From Acinetobacter beijerinckii CIP 110307 (GTDB taxonomy: Bacteria > Pseudomonadota > Gammaproteobacteria > Pseudomonadales > Moraxellaceae), in NCBI RefSeq assembly GCF_000369005.1, contig NZ_KB849766.1, positions 164,808 through 228,807 on the forward strand: DNA of 64,000 bases, given 5' to 3'. The notes beneath the pieces were generated by a model that was not told the origin of the DNA, did not search any database, and worked only from the letters and a program-made list of their open reading frames with translations. Below are positions 16,273-25,116 of the stretch, piece after piece. Each line of letters starts with the position of its first letter. Positions within the stretch are counted from its first letter, which is position 1. A program made the position numbers and the translations under genes.

Positions 16273-17043
16273 TTAGAGGCCGCGCCAATCGATACGTGCA
16301 TTACGTTCGGTTGCATAAATTCTCTGTACATACTGCCCGATTGGTAAGTCTAGTAAATAATCATGATACGCTTTTAGTTCACCTGAAAATTGTTCAATAT
16401 CATCATTTTCTAATTCCCAAGGCGTTCCTTTGATCACTAGCAAAGGTGCGAGAATAGAACAAACTGCAATATCAGCTAAACCTAAACGATCACCGACCAA
16501 ATAACGTCCTTGATTGTCGATCAAACGTTGATTTAAATCCCTAATTAACGCTGTCATTCTTACTTTAGATTTCTCAACTTTTTCTGGGTTCAGTTTGTAA
16601 TTCGTAGAAACTAAACTCTTTAGAATTGGTTTTGATATTTTTTCAAATTGACGTAGATAACCTTGCTCACCCATCATAATTTCAAGTGGATGATCACCTA
16701 TAGAAAGTGCTTGTGCTAGCGTCCAACGACGAACATGAACACCTAATTCACCAGCAAGTTCGTCAATCTCAAGTGCCTGTTTGCGTAGGTTTTCATCACG
16801 TCTAAGTAATGCATGCTCTGGGTAAGTCGCATCAAGATAGAGGGCAATCTTGGTTGAATCAGCAACCCATCGTTTGTCATCTTTTAGCATTGGCAAAAAA
16901 TATTGCCCAGATTTGAGATAAGTAAATGCCCGATGAACACCAGGAATTAAATTATGTGCCACATAGTCCAATTCTTTATGATCTAACAACCAGCGAGCTT
17001 TTTCACAATAGTGAGACAAAGGAAATTGGTATAAAACCCGCAT
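16273..17043 (-). CDS. glutathione S-transferase family protein
   Basis: This 256-residue protein has a thioredoxin-like N-terminal domain with LSHYCEKARWLLDHK, where Cys13 is the likely active-site residue. The VADSTKIALYLD segment matches the glutathione-binding ESxxI motif with Asp-Ser. The C-terminal all-helical domain contains the YLVGDRLGLADIAVCSI N-capping box typical of GSTs. It is longer than the usual 200-220 residues because of an extended C-terminal helix. GGAG lies 7 bases before the ATG. The natural substrate is unknown. Location beside the sulfur-acquisition operon, on the opposite strand, could be chance. Confidence 0.85.
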   Translation of the reverse strand: MRVLYQFPLSHYCEKARWLLDHKELDYVAHNLIPGVHRAFTYLKSGQYFLPMLKDDKRWVADSTKIALYLDATYPEHALLRRDENLRKQALEIDELAGELGVHVRRWTLAQALSIGDHPLEIMMGEQGYLRQFEKISKPILKSLVSTNYKLNPEKVEKSKVRMTALIRDLNQRLIDNQGRYLVGDRLGLADIAVCSILAPLLVIKGTPWELENDDIEQFSGELKAYHDYLLDLPIGQYVQRIYATERNARIDWRGL

Positions 17044-17401
17044 AAATTCTCCAAATTTATTTTTCTATTCATTCAAACATAAAGTTTTCCTTACTTTAGA
17101 AGTAAAAGTGAATGATTACAATGTCGTTTTCGCTCTATCTTTTTTAATTTCGGCTAAATTTCTTTATATGTTTTTTGGTTGTTATTATTCTTTTATTTCA
17201 TAGAAATATTCTTTTTTACATCACCATTAAATTCAAAATAACCACAAGTTATTGTTTTTTAATATTATTCAATATCTATTTTTACGTTAATTTTCTCATA
17301 ATAAATGCTTAACAATTATTATGATATCTAAACCAAAACTGATGGTTTAGTGGAAAAGTAAAACTTTTGTAAAGTTCCTATTATCTATTAGAGGTGCTCA
17401 C
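17044..17401. other. intergenic control region of the sulfur operon
   Basis: About 360 bases separate the GST-like gene and the divergent sulfur operon. An 8-bp inverted repeat at 17328-17350 is the only clear structure; the rest is AT-rich with runs of T. A sigma-54 type GG-N10-GC element was looked for and not found. Confidence 0.5.
17328..17350. promoter_or_regulatory. inverted repeat upstream of the sulfur operon
   Basis: CTAAACCA (17328-17335) is matched by TGGTTTAG (17343-17350) across a 7-base spacer, about 50 bases before the first gene of the operon. It may be an operator or a leader hairpin. No known regulator is matched. Confidence 0.4.
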
Positions 17402-18613
17402 ATGTCCAGTAATCAATCAGTGATTCAAGCTAAAACCCAACTGATTTCAAATGATCAGCAGGCCATTAACGCTGCCTATCAAGTTGCTGACTTTGCATTA
17501 GAAGATCGAAATGATCGGGATCAAAATCGTATTCTACCTACCGAACAAATCATTCATTTTAGTCAAAAAGGTTTAGGTGGAATCCGTGTACCACAACAAT
17601 ACGGAGGGGCTTTTGTTTCCAATAAAACTTTGGCCCATGTGTTTCGTATTTTGAGTAAGGCAGACGCGAATGTTGGACAAATTCCACAAAACCAATTCGG
17701 TCTTTTAAATTTTATTAATATCACAGGTTCAGATGCACAAAAACAGTTTATCTACGCTGAAATTCTTGCAGGTAAACGCATCGCCAATGGTGGTCCAGAG
17801 AAAAACTCAAAAGATACTAAAGCCATCCAAACCACTTTAACGTTAGAAAATGGTCAATATCTTTTAAATGGAGAAAAATTTTACTCTACAGGAACCAGCT
17901 TTGCAGATTGGGTAGCGATTCGTACCTTACATCCAGATGGCTATACCGTATTGGCAATCGTTGATCGTCATGCTGAAGGCGTGGAAGTGATTAATGACTG
18001 GAATGGCTTTGGGCAACGGACTACAGCAAGCGGAACGGTAAAACTACACAACGTTGTCGTTGATCCTGCACTATTTTTCGATGAGCGCATTATTGCTGAT
18101 ACCCCAAATGTTCGCGGTGCTTATTCTCAGCTTCTACAAGTTGCGATTGATGTTGGCATTGCTGAAGCTGCTTTTGATGACACTTTATCCAGTATTCGTA
18201 AAGCACGTCCAATTGTGGATGCCGGCGTAGAAAAAGCCAGTGAAGAACATTACACCCTACAAGAAGTTGGCAAGCTCAATATCCTGCTCGATGCAACCAT
18301 TCTATTACTGGATAATGCTGCCGAATATCTAGATGAACTTGATCAACTTACTGAGATTTCTGCCGAGCAAGCCGCGCGCGCTTCTATTTTAGTGGCGGAA
18401 GCAAAGATCTATGCCAATGATGCTGCCCTGCATATCTCAGAAAAATTACTCGAACTTGGAGGAAGTCGTGCCAGCCTAAGCCAACACAATCTTGATCAGC
18501 ATTGGCGCAATGCTCGCGTACATACATTACATGATCCTGTGCGTTGGAAATTTCATGCCATCGGTGACTATTACCTCAATGGTACTCACCCTGCCCGCCA
18601 TGCTTGGATTTAA
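17402..18613 (+). CDS. SfnB-family flavin monooxygenase (acyl-CoA dehydrogenase fold)
   Basis: This 403-residue protein belongs to the acyl-CoA dehydrogenase-fold monooxygenases that include SfnB and DszC. Visible marks are RVPQQYGGAFVSN in the N-terminal domain, GQRTTASGTVKLHNV in the middle beta-domain, and the C-terminal DQHWRNARVHTLHDPVRWK block seen in DszC-like flavoproteins. Such enzymes use reduced flavin and oxygen on organosulfur compounds during sulfate starvation. It starts an operon of six genes that includes a second paralogue, an NtaA-type monooxygenase and an ABC transporter. AGAGGTG lies about 6 bases before the ATG. The exact substrate is unknown. Confidence 0.82.
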   Translation: MSSNQSVIQAKTQLISNDQQAINAAYQVADFALEDRNDRDQNRILPTEQIIHFSQKGLGGIRVPQQYGGAFVSNKTLAHVFRILSKADANVGQIPQNQFGLLNFINITGSDAQKQFIYAEILAGKRIANGGPEKNSKDTKAIQTTLTLENGQYLLNGEKFYSTGTSFADWVAIRTLHPDGYTVLAIVDRHAEGVEVINDWNGFGQRTTASGTVKLHNVVVDPALFFDERIIADTPNVRGAYSQLLQVAIDVGIAEAAFDDTLSSIRKARPIVDAGVEKASEEHYTLQEVGKLNILLDATILLLDNAAEYLDELDQLTEISAEQAARASILVAEAKIYANDAALHISEKLLELGGSRASLSQHNLDQHWRNARVHTLHDPVRWKFHAIGDYYLNGTHPARHAWI

Positions 18614-18623
18614 GGAGTAAATC

Positions 18624-19847
18624 ATGACCTCATACCAAGAATTACAAGGTTTTGCTAAAACCCATATTAAAGCAGCGCATATTATTCAAAACGATGCTGA
18701 AGCATTGCAAATTGCTACGCAACTGAGTCAGCAGTTTAAACAAGCTGCGGTTGAACGTGATGCCAACCGGAACTTGCCTTTTACAGAAATCGAAGCCTAT
18801 AGTCAGGCAGGTTTATGGGCGATTACTGTACCTAAGCAGTATGGTGGTGCAGAAGTTTCCAGCCTCACCGTCGCTAAAGTGATTGCGCTGTTTAGTGGTG
18901 CGGATGGTTCAATCGGTCAGATTCCACAAAACCATTTTTATGCGCTGGAAGTATTGCGCAATACTGGTACGGAAGCGCAAAAGAAACGCCTCTATCAAGA
19001 AGTATTACAAGGTGCGCGTTTTGGTAATGCACTGGCTGAATTTAAAACCCGCACCTCTGCACATAAACAAACTACCTTAATTCCAAACGAAAACGGTTAT
19101 CTGATCCAAGGAGAAAAGTTTTATTGCACAGGTAGCCTATTTGCACATAGTATTCCTACTTTAGTGGTTGATGAAACGGGCAATGAGTTTTTGGCTTTTG
19201 TACAAAGAGATAGCCAAAGTTTAGAACTGATTGATGACTGGTCTGGTTTTGGGCAACGGACTACGGGCAGCGGTACAGTCAAATTTAATCAGGTGTTTGT
19301 TGCCAAAGAGGATGTGATTCCTTTTGATACTGCCTTTAAGCAACTGTCTTTGGTTGGCCCCTTTGCTCAAATCATGCATGCCGCGATTGAAGTCGGGATT
19401 GCTCGTGCTGCTTTTGAAGAAACACTGGAGCGTGTGCGTGTCGCCCGCCCTTGGATTGATGCCAATATTGATTCCGCCACTCAAGACCCCTTAACCCTAT
19501 CTGAACTCGGTCGTGTGGCAACCGATGTCAAAGCCAGTGAATTATTACTTAAACAGGCAGCCCGATCTGTTGATGCTGCTAAATATGAGTTGAATGCTGA
19601 GACCTTAGCCAAAGCCTCTATTGATGTCGCCAAAGTTCGTGCACATAGTACTGAAACAGCATTAAAGGCATCATCGAAACTGATTGAGTTGGCGGGTAGT
19701 CGTGGCAGTCAACGTGCTGATGGTCTTGATCGTCATTGGCGTAATGTGCGTGTACACACCTTGCATGATGCTGCACGCTGGAAATATTACTTCATTGGTA
19801 ATTATGTGTTGAATGGCATTCTGCCTCCACGTCGGGGGACTTTGTAA
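18624..19847 (+). CDS. SfnB-family flavin monooxygenase, second copy
   Basis: This 407-residue paralogue of the preceding gene shares AITVPKQYGGAEVSS, GFGQRTTGSGTVKFN and DRHWRNVRVHTLHDAARWK at equivalent positions. The two differ in the regions around residues 120-160 that line the substrate pocket in DszC-like enzymes. A strong AAGGAG site lies 6 bases before the ATG, 10 bases after the upstream stop. The stop overlaps the next start by one base. The role is presumed to be flavin-dependent oxidation in organosulfur use. Confidence 0.82.
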   Translation: MTSYQELQGFAKTHIKAAHIIQNDAEALQIATQLSQQFKQAAVERDANRNLPFTEIEAYSQAGLWAITVPKQYGGAEVSSLTVAKVIALFSGADGSIGQIPQNHFYALEVLRNTGTEAQKKRLYQEVLQGARFGNALAEFKTRTSAHKQTTLIPNENGYLIQGEKFYCTGSLFAHSIPTLVVDETGNEFLAFVQRDSQSLELIDDWSGFGQRTTGSGTVKFNQVFVAKEDVIPFDTAFKQLSLVGPFAQIMHAAIEVGIARAAFEETLERVRVARPWIDANIDSATQDPLTLSELGRVATDVKASELLLKQAARSVDAAKYELNAETLAKASIDVAKVRAHSTETALKASSKLIELAGSRGSQRADGLDRHWRNVRVHTLHDAARWKYYFIGNYVLNGILPPRRGTL

Positions 19848-21259
19848 TGAGCCAAACGACTGCTAAAAAAATCTTGTTAAATGCCTTTGATATGAACTGT
19901 GTCGGTCATATCAATCATGGCTTATGGACCCATCCGCGTGATCAATCACATCGCTTTAATGAACTGAGTTATTGGACTGAATTGGCACAGACCTTGGAAC
20001 AGGGTCTGTTTGATGGCCTATTCCTCGCCGATATTACAGGGGTCTATGATGTCTATCAGAATGGGATTGATCTGACCCTCAAAGAGTCCATTCAACTACC
20101 GAGCCATGATCCATCGACCCTGATTTCGGCAATGGCCTTGGTGACGCAGAATTTAAGCTTCGGCGTGACTGTCAATCTCAGCTATGAACAGCCCTACCAG
20201 TTTGCACGGCGTTTTGCCAGTCTTGATCATTTAACTCAAGGTCGTTTGGGCTGGAATATCGTGACAGGCTATCTAGATAGTGCCGAACGTTTGATTGGGC
20301 AAAAAGATTTAAGAGATCACGATGCCCGTTATGATCAAGCCGAGGAGTTTTTACAGCTTTGCTATCAATATTGGGAAGGCTCTTGGGAAAATGATGCCTT
20401 GAGAAAAGATAAGCAACAACGCATTTTTACTGATCCGAACAAAGTCCACTCGATCAATCATCAAGGCCAATATTACCAAAGCCAAGGGGTGTTTCAGGTT
20501 GCGCCGTCACTACAGCGTACCCCAACACTCTTCCAAGCAGGTGCATCACCGAAAGGTCTGCAATTTGCCACACGTCATGCCGAATGTATCTTTATTGGCG
20601 GTGATCAGCCTGAAAAAATTCGTCAGCAAGTTAATAAAATACGACTACAAGCAACACAGCAAGATCGAGATGAAGATGCGATTAAAATCTTTGTCGGCAT
20701 TACCGTCGTTGTGGCTGAAACACATGAACTTGCTCAACAGAGACTGGCTGAATATCGCCAATATGCCAGCCCAGAAGCAGGTTTAGCGCATTATGCCAGT
20801 TCCGTCGGTATTGATCTTGCTAAGTTTGCTGATGATGAAGCGATTCCTTATCAAAAGAGCAATAGCATTGCCTCCGTCAATGAAAAATTTAAAGAACAGC
20901 GTATCAGTAAAAATGACTTAAAAGCACAGCATGTTTTGGGTGGACGTTATCCACTGATTGTCGGGAGTGCTACGGAAGTTGCAGAATATCTGATTGAGCT
21001 ACTCGATCAAACTGGCATTGATGGTTTTAACCTGACGCGTACGGTTGCACCTGAATCACACAATGACTTCATTCGCCTAGTGATTCCTGAGTTACAGCAA
21101 CGTGGACGTTATAAAACTGAATATGCCACAGGTTCACTGCGTAACAAACTGTTTGCCCAAGGCGATCATTTAGCTGCTAGCCATCCTGCTAATCAGTTTC
21201 GATGTAGACCGCATAACAACACAGCTACCCTAAAAATAATTGAAGAAATTAGTGCTTAA
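19847..21259 (+). CDS. NtaA/DszA-family FMN-dependent monooxygenase
   Basis: This 470-residue luciferase-like monooxygenase belongs to the NtaA/SnaA/DszA group. It shows the N-terminal LNAFDMNCVGHINHGLW, the GLFLADITGVYD segment, SYEQPYQFARRFASLDHLTQ, the RLGWNIVTG strand, and the C-terminal LRNKLFAQGDHLAASHPA typical of this group. These enzymes need FMNH2 from a separate reductase and open C-S or C-N bonds. No flavin reductase gene lies in the operon, so it must be supplied elsewhere. The start overlaps the upstream stop (TAATG). Confidence 0.88.
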   Translation: MSQTTAKKILLNAFDMNCVGHINHGLWTHPRDQSHRFNELSYWTELAQTLEQGLFDGLFLADITGVYDVYQNGIDLTLKESIQLPSHDPSTLISAMALVTQNLSFGVTVNLSYEQPYQFARRFASLDHLTQGRLGWNIVTGYLDSAERLIGQKDLRDHDARYDQAEEFLQLCYQYWEGSWENDALRKDKQQRIFTDPNKVHSINHQGQYYQSQGVFQVAPSLQRTPTLFQAGASPKGLQFATRHAECIFIGGDQPEKIRQQVNKIRLQATQQDRDEDAIKIFVGITVVVAETHELAQQRLAEYRQYASPEAGLAHYASSVGIDLAKFADDEAIPYQKSNSIASVNEKFKEQRISKNDLKAQHVLGGRYPLIVGSATEVAEYLIELLDQTGIDGFNLTRTVAPESHNDFIRLVIPELQQRGRYKTEYATGSLRNKLFAQGDHLAASHPANQFRCRPHNNTATLKIIEEISA

Positions 21260-21274
21260 CATTAAAGAAAAGAA

Positions 21275-22117
21275 TTGGAGAAATATATTGCTCAAACAGC
21301 CTCTAAAAAATGGCTCGGTATTGGCCTTGTCTTCGTTGTTGCGATTATTGCCTTATTGATTTGGAATAAACAAAAACAGAACCATAGCAGTGAACTGGTG
21401 ATTGGGATTAGTCCCTCTTTTGCCCATCCACTGCAAGTTGCAGCGGATGAAGCCAAACAGCAAGGTTTGAATGTCAAATTGGTCGAGTTTTCCGACTGGA
21501 ATACCCCAAACATCACTTTGAATCATGGTGATATTGATGCAAACTTTTTCCAGCATCAACCTTTTTTGGATAATGCCATTAAAGAAACTGGCTTTAAATT
21601 AAAGTCATTTGCTGCGGGTGCGGCTTCACATGTTGGACTGTATTCAAAAAAATATAAAAGTTTTGATGAACTTCCGAATGGTGCAACTGTTGCGATTCCG
21701 AATGATCCTGTCAATCAAGGGCGTGCTTTATTGCTATTCCAACAAGCCAAGTTGATTGAACTGAAAGACAGTAACAATCACCTTTCTGCATTGAAAGACA
21801 TTAGCGCGAATCCGAAGAATCTGAAATTTACCGAAGTTGAAGGACCCCAAACTGCACGTGCCATTGATGATGTTGATCTCGCTTTTGGCTATCCACATTA
21901 CTTACGTTTAGCCAAAACGGCTGATCCTGAAAGTGCCTTATTGTTTGATGACAATACCAATAAACGTTATGCGATTTTATTTGTGGTGCGTGATGATTAT
22001 CAGGATAAAGACAGCAAACTACAGAAATTTGTCGAAATTTATCAAAACTCACCCAAAGTTAAAGCAGCCTTGGATAACGATTTCGGTCCAACGTTGTGGT
22101 TCCCAGGTTGGAAATAA
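21275..22117 (+). CDS. MetQ/NlpA-family substrate-binding protein, membrane-anchored
   Basis: This protein of about 280 residues has the NlpA/MetQ fold: VIGISPSFAHPLQVAA, the HGDIDANFFQHQPFLD motif shared by MetQ proteins, and AIPNDPVNQGRALLL. A hydrophobic helix (WLGIGLVFVVAIIALLIW) lies near the N-terminus but no lipobox cysteine follows, so it looks anchored by the helix rather than by lipid. No in-frame ATG or GTG precedes the helix. The TTG at 21275 is the annotated start, but it overlaps a GGAG that is placed correctly for an ATT at 21287. The substrate may be methionine or another sulfur compound, given the operon. Confidence 0.82.
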   Translation: MEKYIAQTASKKWLGIGLVFVVAIIALLIWNKQKQNHSSELVIGISPSFAHPLQVAADEAKQQGLNVKLVEFSDWNTPNITLNHGDIDANFFQHQPFLDNAIKETGFKLKSFAAGAASHVGLYSKKYKSFDELPNGATVAIPNDPVNQGRALLLFQQAKLIELKDSNNHLSALKDISANPKNLKFTEVEGPQTARAIDDVDLAFGYPHYLRLAKTADPESALLFDDNTNKRYAILFVVRDDYQDKDSKLQKFVEIYQNSPKVKAALDNDFGPTLWFPGWK

Positions 22118-22128
22118 GGAGAACAATC

Positions 22129-23199
22129 ATGGTGAGTTTTGGTTCACAGGTCGATTTTTCATTCCCGCATCTGAAAATACGTTGTTTAAATAAGTTTTAT
22201 GATGTACAGGGCCAACGCTTACATGCTTTAAAAGACATTAATATTGATATTCCCAAAACACAGATTGTTGGGATTATCGGGAAAAGTGGCGCTGGTAAAT
22301 CATCCCTACTCCGTACCTTAAACGGCTTAGAGTCGATTGATACAGGTAGTATTCTGATTCATCAACAAAATATTGCAGAATTTAGCCATGCCGAGTTGAT
22401 CAAAACTCGGCAGAAAATCGGCATGATTTTTCAGCATTTTAATTTAATGTCTGCCAAAACGGTGTGGGAAAACGTGGCTTTGCCACTCCGTATTGCGGGT
22501 TATGACAAGGCTGAGATCGAACAACGGGTCACCGAGGTACTGACGCTGGTGGGATTAGAGGCAAAGCGAAATGATTACCCAGCTCAATTGTCTGGTGGAC
22601 AAAAACAACGAGTTGGTATCGCGCGTGCCTTAGTTTCTCAGCCCGAGGTCCTGCTCTGTGATGAAGCCACCTCAGCACTGGACCCTGAAAGTACCGCCAA
22701 TATTCTGTCCTTATTAAAACAGATCAATCAGGACCTTGGTTTAACTATTGTCTTGATCACCCATGAAATGCAGGTCATCCAAGAAATTTGCGATCAAGTC
22801 ATCGTAATTGATCAAGGTGAAATCGTTGAGTCTGGGCAAGTCTGGTCGGTATTTTCCAATCCACAACAACAGATCACGCAAGAATTACTTAACTTTGAAC
22901 AGGTAAATTTACCCTTTGAGTTGAGCCAAACCATTCTGCCTCAGAGTACGCATCAGATTTTAAAATTGAAATATGTCAGTGAATCGAAATCGGTGCCTGA
23001 TTTATACGAATTGCTTAGTGGTTTTAGTCGTCCTGTTCAAATCTACCACAACCAAATTAATAACATTCAACAACGTACGATTGGCTCATTGATTATCGGG
23101 GTTCCCACTCCAGAATTTGATTTAACTTACCCACACTTTGAAAAACATTCTGCAATAACACAACTTGAGGTGATCGGTTATGTACAATCAACTCATTGA
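22129..23199 (+). CDS. metN: MetN-type ABC transporter ATP-binding protein
   Basis: This 356-residue ATPase has Walker A GKSGAGKSS, signature LSGGQKQR, Walker B VLLCDEATSALD, and the H-loop in VLITHEM. The C-terminal portion beyond residue 250 corresponds to the NIL ligand-sensing domain of MetN. It energises uptake with the MetI-type permease and the NlpA-type binding protein on either side. The start at 22129 has AAGGAG 8 bases upstream; longer in-frame options run into the upstream gene. It overlaps the permease gene by 20 bases. The substrate could be an organosulfur compound rather than methionine. Confidence 0.88.
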   Translation: MVSFGSQVDFSFPHLKIRCLNKFYDVQGQRLHALKDINIDIPKTQIVGIIGKSGAGKSSLLRTLNGLESIDTGSILIHQQNIAEFSHAELIKTRQKIGMIFQHFNLMSAKTVWENVALPLRIAGYDKAEIEQRVTEVLTLVGLEAKRNDYPAQLSGGQKQRVGIARALVSQPEVLLCDEATSALDPESTANILSLLKQINQDLGLTIVLITHEMQVIQEICDQVIVIDQGEIVESGQVWSVFSNPQQQITQELLNFEQVNLPFELSQTILPQSTHQILKLKYVSESKSVPDLYELLSGFSRPVQIYHNQINNIQQRTIGSLIIGVPTPEFDLTYPHFEKHSAITQLEVIGYVQSTH

Positions 23200-23839
23200 T
23201 CTGTTACTCACAGGTACGACCGATACTTTAATCATGGTCGGTGTCTCTGCGATTCTGGCCTTTTTGATTGGTCTGCCGATTGCCTTGATTCTGGTCAGTA
23301 CCGCAGATTTTGGGATTTACCCATCCAAGAAAATTAATCAGCCTTTGGGCTGGGTCATTAACATCACTCGATCCGTGCCCTTTCTGATTTTAATGGTGGC
23401 ATTGATTCCATTTACCCGTTGGATCGTTGGCACCAGCTATGGCGTATTGGCTGCGATTGTGCCCTTAACCATCGCCGCTATTCCGTTCTTTGCCCGTATT
23501 GCCGAAGTCAGCCTGCGTGAAGTGGATCAAGGTCTGATTGAAGCAGCACAGGCGATGGGCTGTAATCGTAAACAGATTCTTTGGCATGTGTTACTTCCTG
23601 AAGCCTTACCTGGGATTGTCGCAGGCTTTACCGTGACCATTGTGACCATGATCAGTTCCTCTGCCATCGCAGGTGCGATTGGTGCAGGTGGTTTGGGCGA
23701 TATTGCTTACCGTTACGGCTATCAACGTTTTGATATGCAAGTCATGCTGGCGGTAATTTTAGTGCTGATTGTCTTGGTGATGTTGGTACAAGTCACAGGC
23801 GATAATATTGCCAAACAACTCGATAAACGCAAAGTTTAA
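23180..23839 (+). CDS. metI: MetI-type ABC transporter permease
   Basis: This 219-residue inner-membrane permease has five or six predicted helices and the EAA loop EAAQAMGCNRKQILWHVLLP that contacts the ATPase. The ITRSVPFLILMVALIPFTR segment is typical of MetI. The start lies inside the end of metN, indicating tight co-translation. It is the last gene of the sulfur operon and is followed by a hairpin. Confidence 0.88.
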   Translation: MYNQLIDLLLTGTTDTLIMVGVSAILAFLIGLPIALILVSTADFGIYPSKKINQPLGWVINITRSVPFLILMVALIPFTRWIVGTSYGVLAAIVPLTIAAIPFFARIAEVSLREVDQGLIEAAQAMGCNRKQILWHVLLPEALPGIVAGFTVTIVTMISSSAIAGAIGAGGLGDIAYRYGYQRFDMQVMLAVILVLIVLVMLVQVTGDNIAKQLDKRKV

Positions 23840-23862
23840 GTCCGAAATAAAAATCCGCACGC

Positions 23863-23890
23863 GCCATGACCTGACTTTGTCATGGCTTTC
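23863..23890 (+). terminator. terminator of the sulfur operon
   Basis: An 8-bp GC-containing stem, GCCATGAC (23863-23870) with GTCATGGC (23879-23886), is followed by TTTC, 23 bases after the metI stop. Confidence 0.6.
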
Positions 23891-23938
23891 ATGTAAAATC
23901 AGCAGCAATTTTTAAATAACACATTTGTGAGTGGTTTC

Positions 23939-25030
23939 ATGGGTTTTAATTGCGGTATTGTTGGTCTGCCAAACGTAGGTAAATCTACATTATTTAATGC
24001 ATTAACAAAGGCAGCAATTGCTGCTGAAAACTTTCCGTTCTGTACCATTGAACCAAACACAGGCATTGTCCCTGTTCCAGATCAACGTTTAGACAAACTT
24101 ACAGCAATTGTTAAACCACAACGTGTTATTCCAACTACAATGGAATTCGTTGATATCGCAGGTTTGGTTGCTGGTGCATCTAAAGGTGAAGGTTTGGGTA
24201 ACCAATTCCTTGCTAACATCCGTGAAACAGATGCAATTGCACATGTGGTACGTTGTTTCGAAGATGAAAATGTGATTCATGTAAATGGTAAAATTGACCC
24301 ATTAGATGACATCGCGACCATTAACACTGAACTTGCACTTGCTGATCTTGATACTGTTGCAAAAGCATTACTACGCTTAACTAAAGCAGCAAAAGGTGGC
24401 GATAAAGAAGCAATCGCAACCAAAGCAGCACTAGAAAAAATCCAACCTTTACTCGATGAAGGCAAACCAGCTCGTGCCGCTGACCTTTCTGATGACGAAC
24501 GTAAAGCAGTTCGCGGTTTTGGTTTAATGACACTTAAACCAACCATGTATATTGCCAACGTTGCAGAAGATGGTTTTGAAAACAACCCACATCTTGACGC
24601 AGTAAAAAAACTTGCTGCTGAAGAAAATGCAATCGTTGTACCGCTTTGCAACCAAATCGAAGCTGAAATTTCATTATTAGAAGATGAAGATCGCGCTGAA
24701 TTCTTGGAAGCAATGGGTATGGAAGAACCTGGTCTAAACGTGGTGATTCGTGCAGGTTATAGCTTACTTGGCTTACAAACGTACTTTACTGCAGGCGTAC
24801 AGGAAGTTCGTGCTTGGACAGTTAAAGTAGGTGCGACTGCGCCACAAGCAGCTGGTGTGATTCATACCGACTTCGAAAAAGGCTTTATCCGTGCTGAATG
24901 TATTGCGTACGATGACTTTATTCAATACAACGGTGAAAACGGCGCTAAAGAAGCAGGAAAATGGCGTTTAGAGGGTAAAACCTATGTCGTTCAAGACGGT
25001 GATGTTCTTCACTTCCGCTTCAACGTATAA
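23939..25030 (+). CDS. ychF: ribosome-binding GTPase/ATPase YchF
   Basis: This 363-residue Obg-family protein has the same length as E. coli YchF. The G1 motif is GLPNVGKST; the [10 protein letters not shown] segment marks YchF; the G3 motif is [10 protein letters not shown]. The G4 position reads NVAED rather than NKxD, which explains why YchF prefers ATP. The C-terminal TGS domain ends with [13 protein letters not shown]. The ATG at 23939 is chosen over an in-frame GTG four codons upstream. YchF binds ribosomes and affects stress responses. Confidence 0.95.
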   Translation: MGFNCGIVGLPNVGKSTLFNALTKAAIAAENFPFCTIEPNTGIVPVPDQRLDKLTAIVKPQRVIPTTMEFVDIAGLVAGASKGEGLGNQFLANIRETDAIAHVVRCFEDENVIHVNGKIDPLDDIATINTELALADLDTVAKALLRLTKAAKGGDKEAIATKAALEKIQPLLDEGKPARAADLSDDERKAVRGFGLMTLKPTMYIANVAEDGFENNPHLDAVKKLAAEENAIVVPLCNQIEAEISLLEDEDRAEFLEAMGMEEPGLNVVIRAGYSLLGLQTYFTAGVQEVRAWTVKVGATAPQAAGVIHTDFEKGFIRAECIAYDDFIQYNGENGAKEAGKWRLEGKTYVVQDGDVLHFRFNV

Positions 25031-25052
25031 ATCAAAGTTTTGATTGCCAAAT

Positions 25053-25085
25053 CGCCAATTTGATCTGATTGGCGGTTTTTTTATT
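25053..25085 (+). terminator. rho-independent terminator of ychF
   Basis: The stem CGCCAAT (25053-25059) with ATTGGCG (25068-25074) is followed directly by a run of T residues, 22 bases after the stop. Confidence 0.85.
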
Positions 25086-25116
25086 TTTTAATTACCACTG
25101 AAATTAAAAAAACAAC

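Noticed and set aside
24277-24651. 124-codon open frame antisense to ychF
   Set aside because: It lies entirely within a strongly conserved gene, has Ser/Ala-rich composition typical of an antisense shadow, and has no ribosome site.
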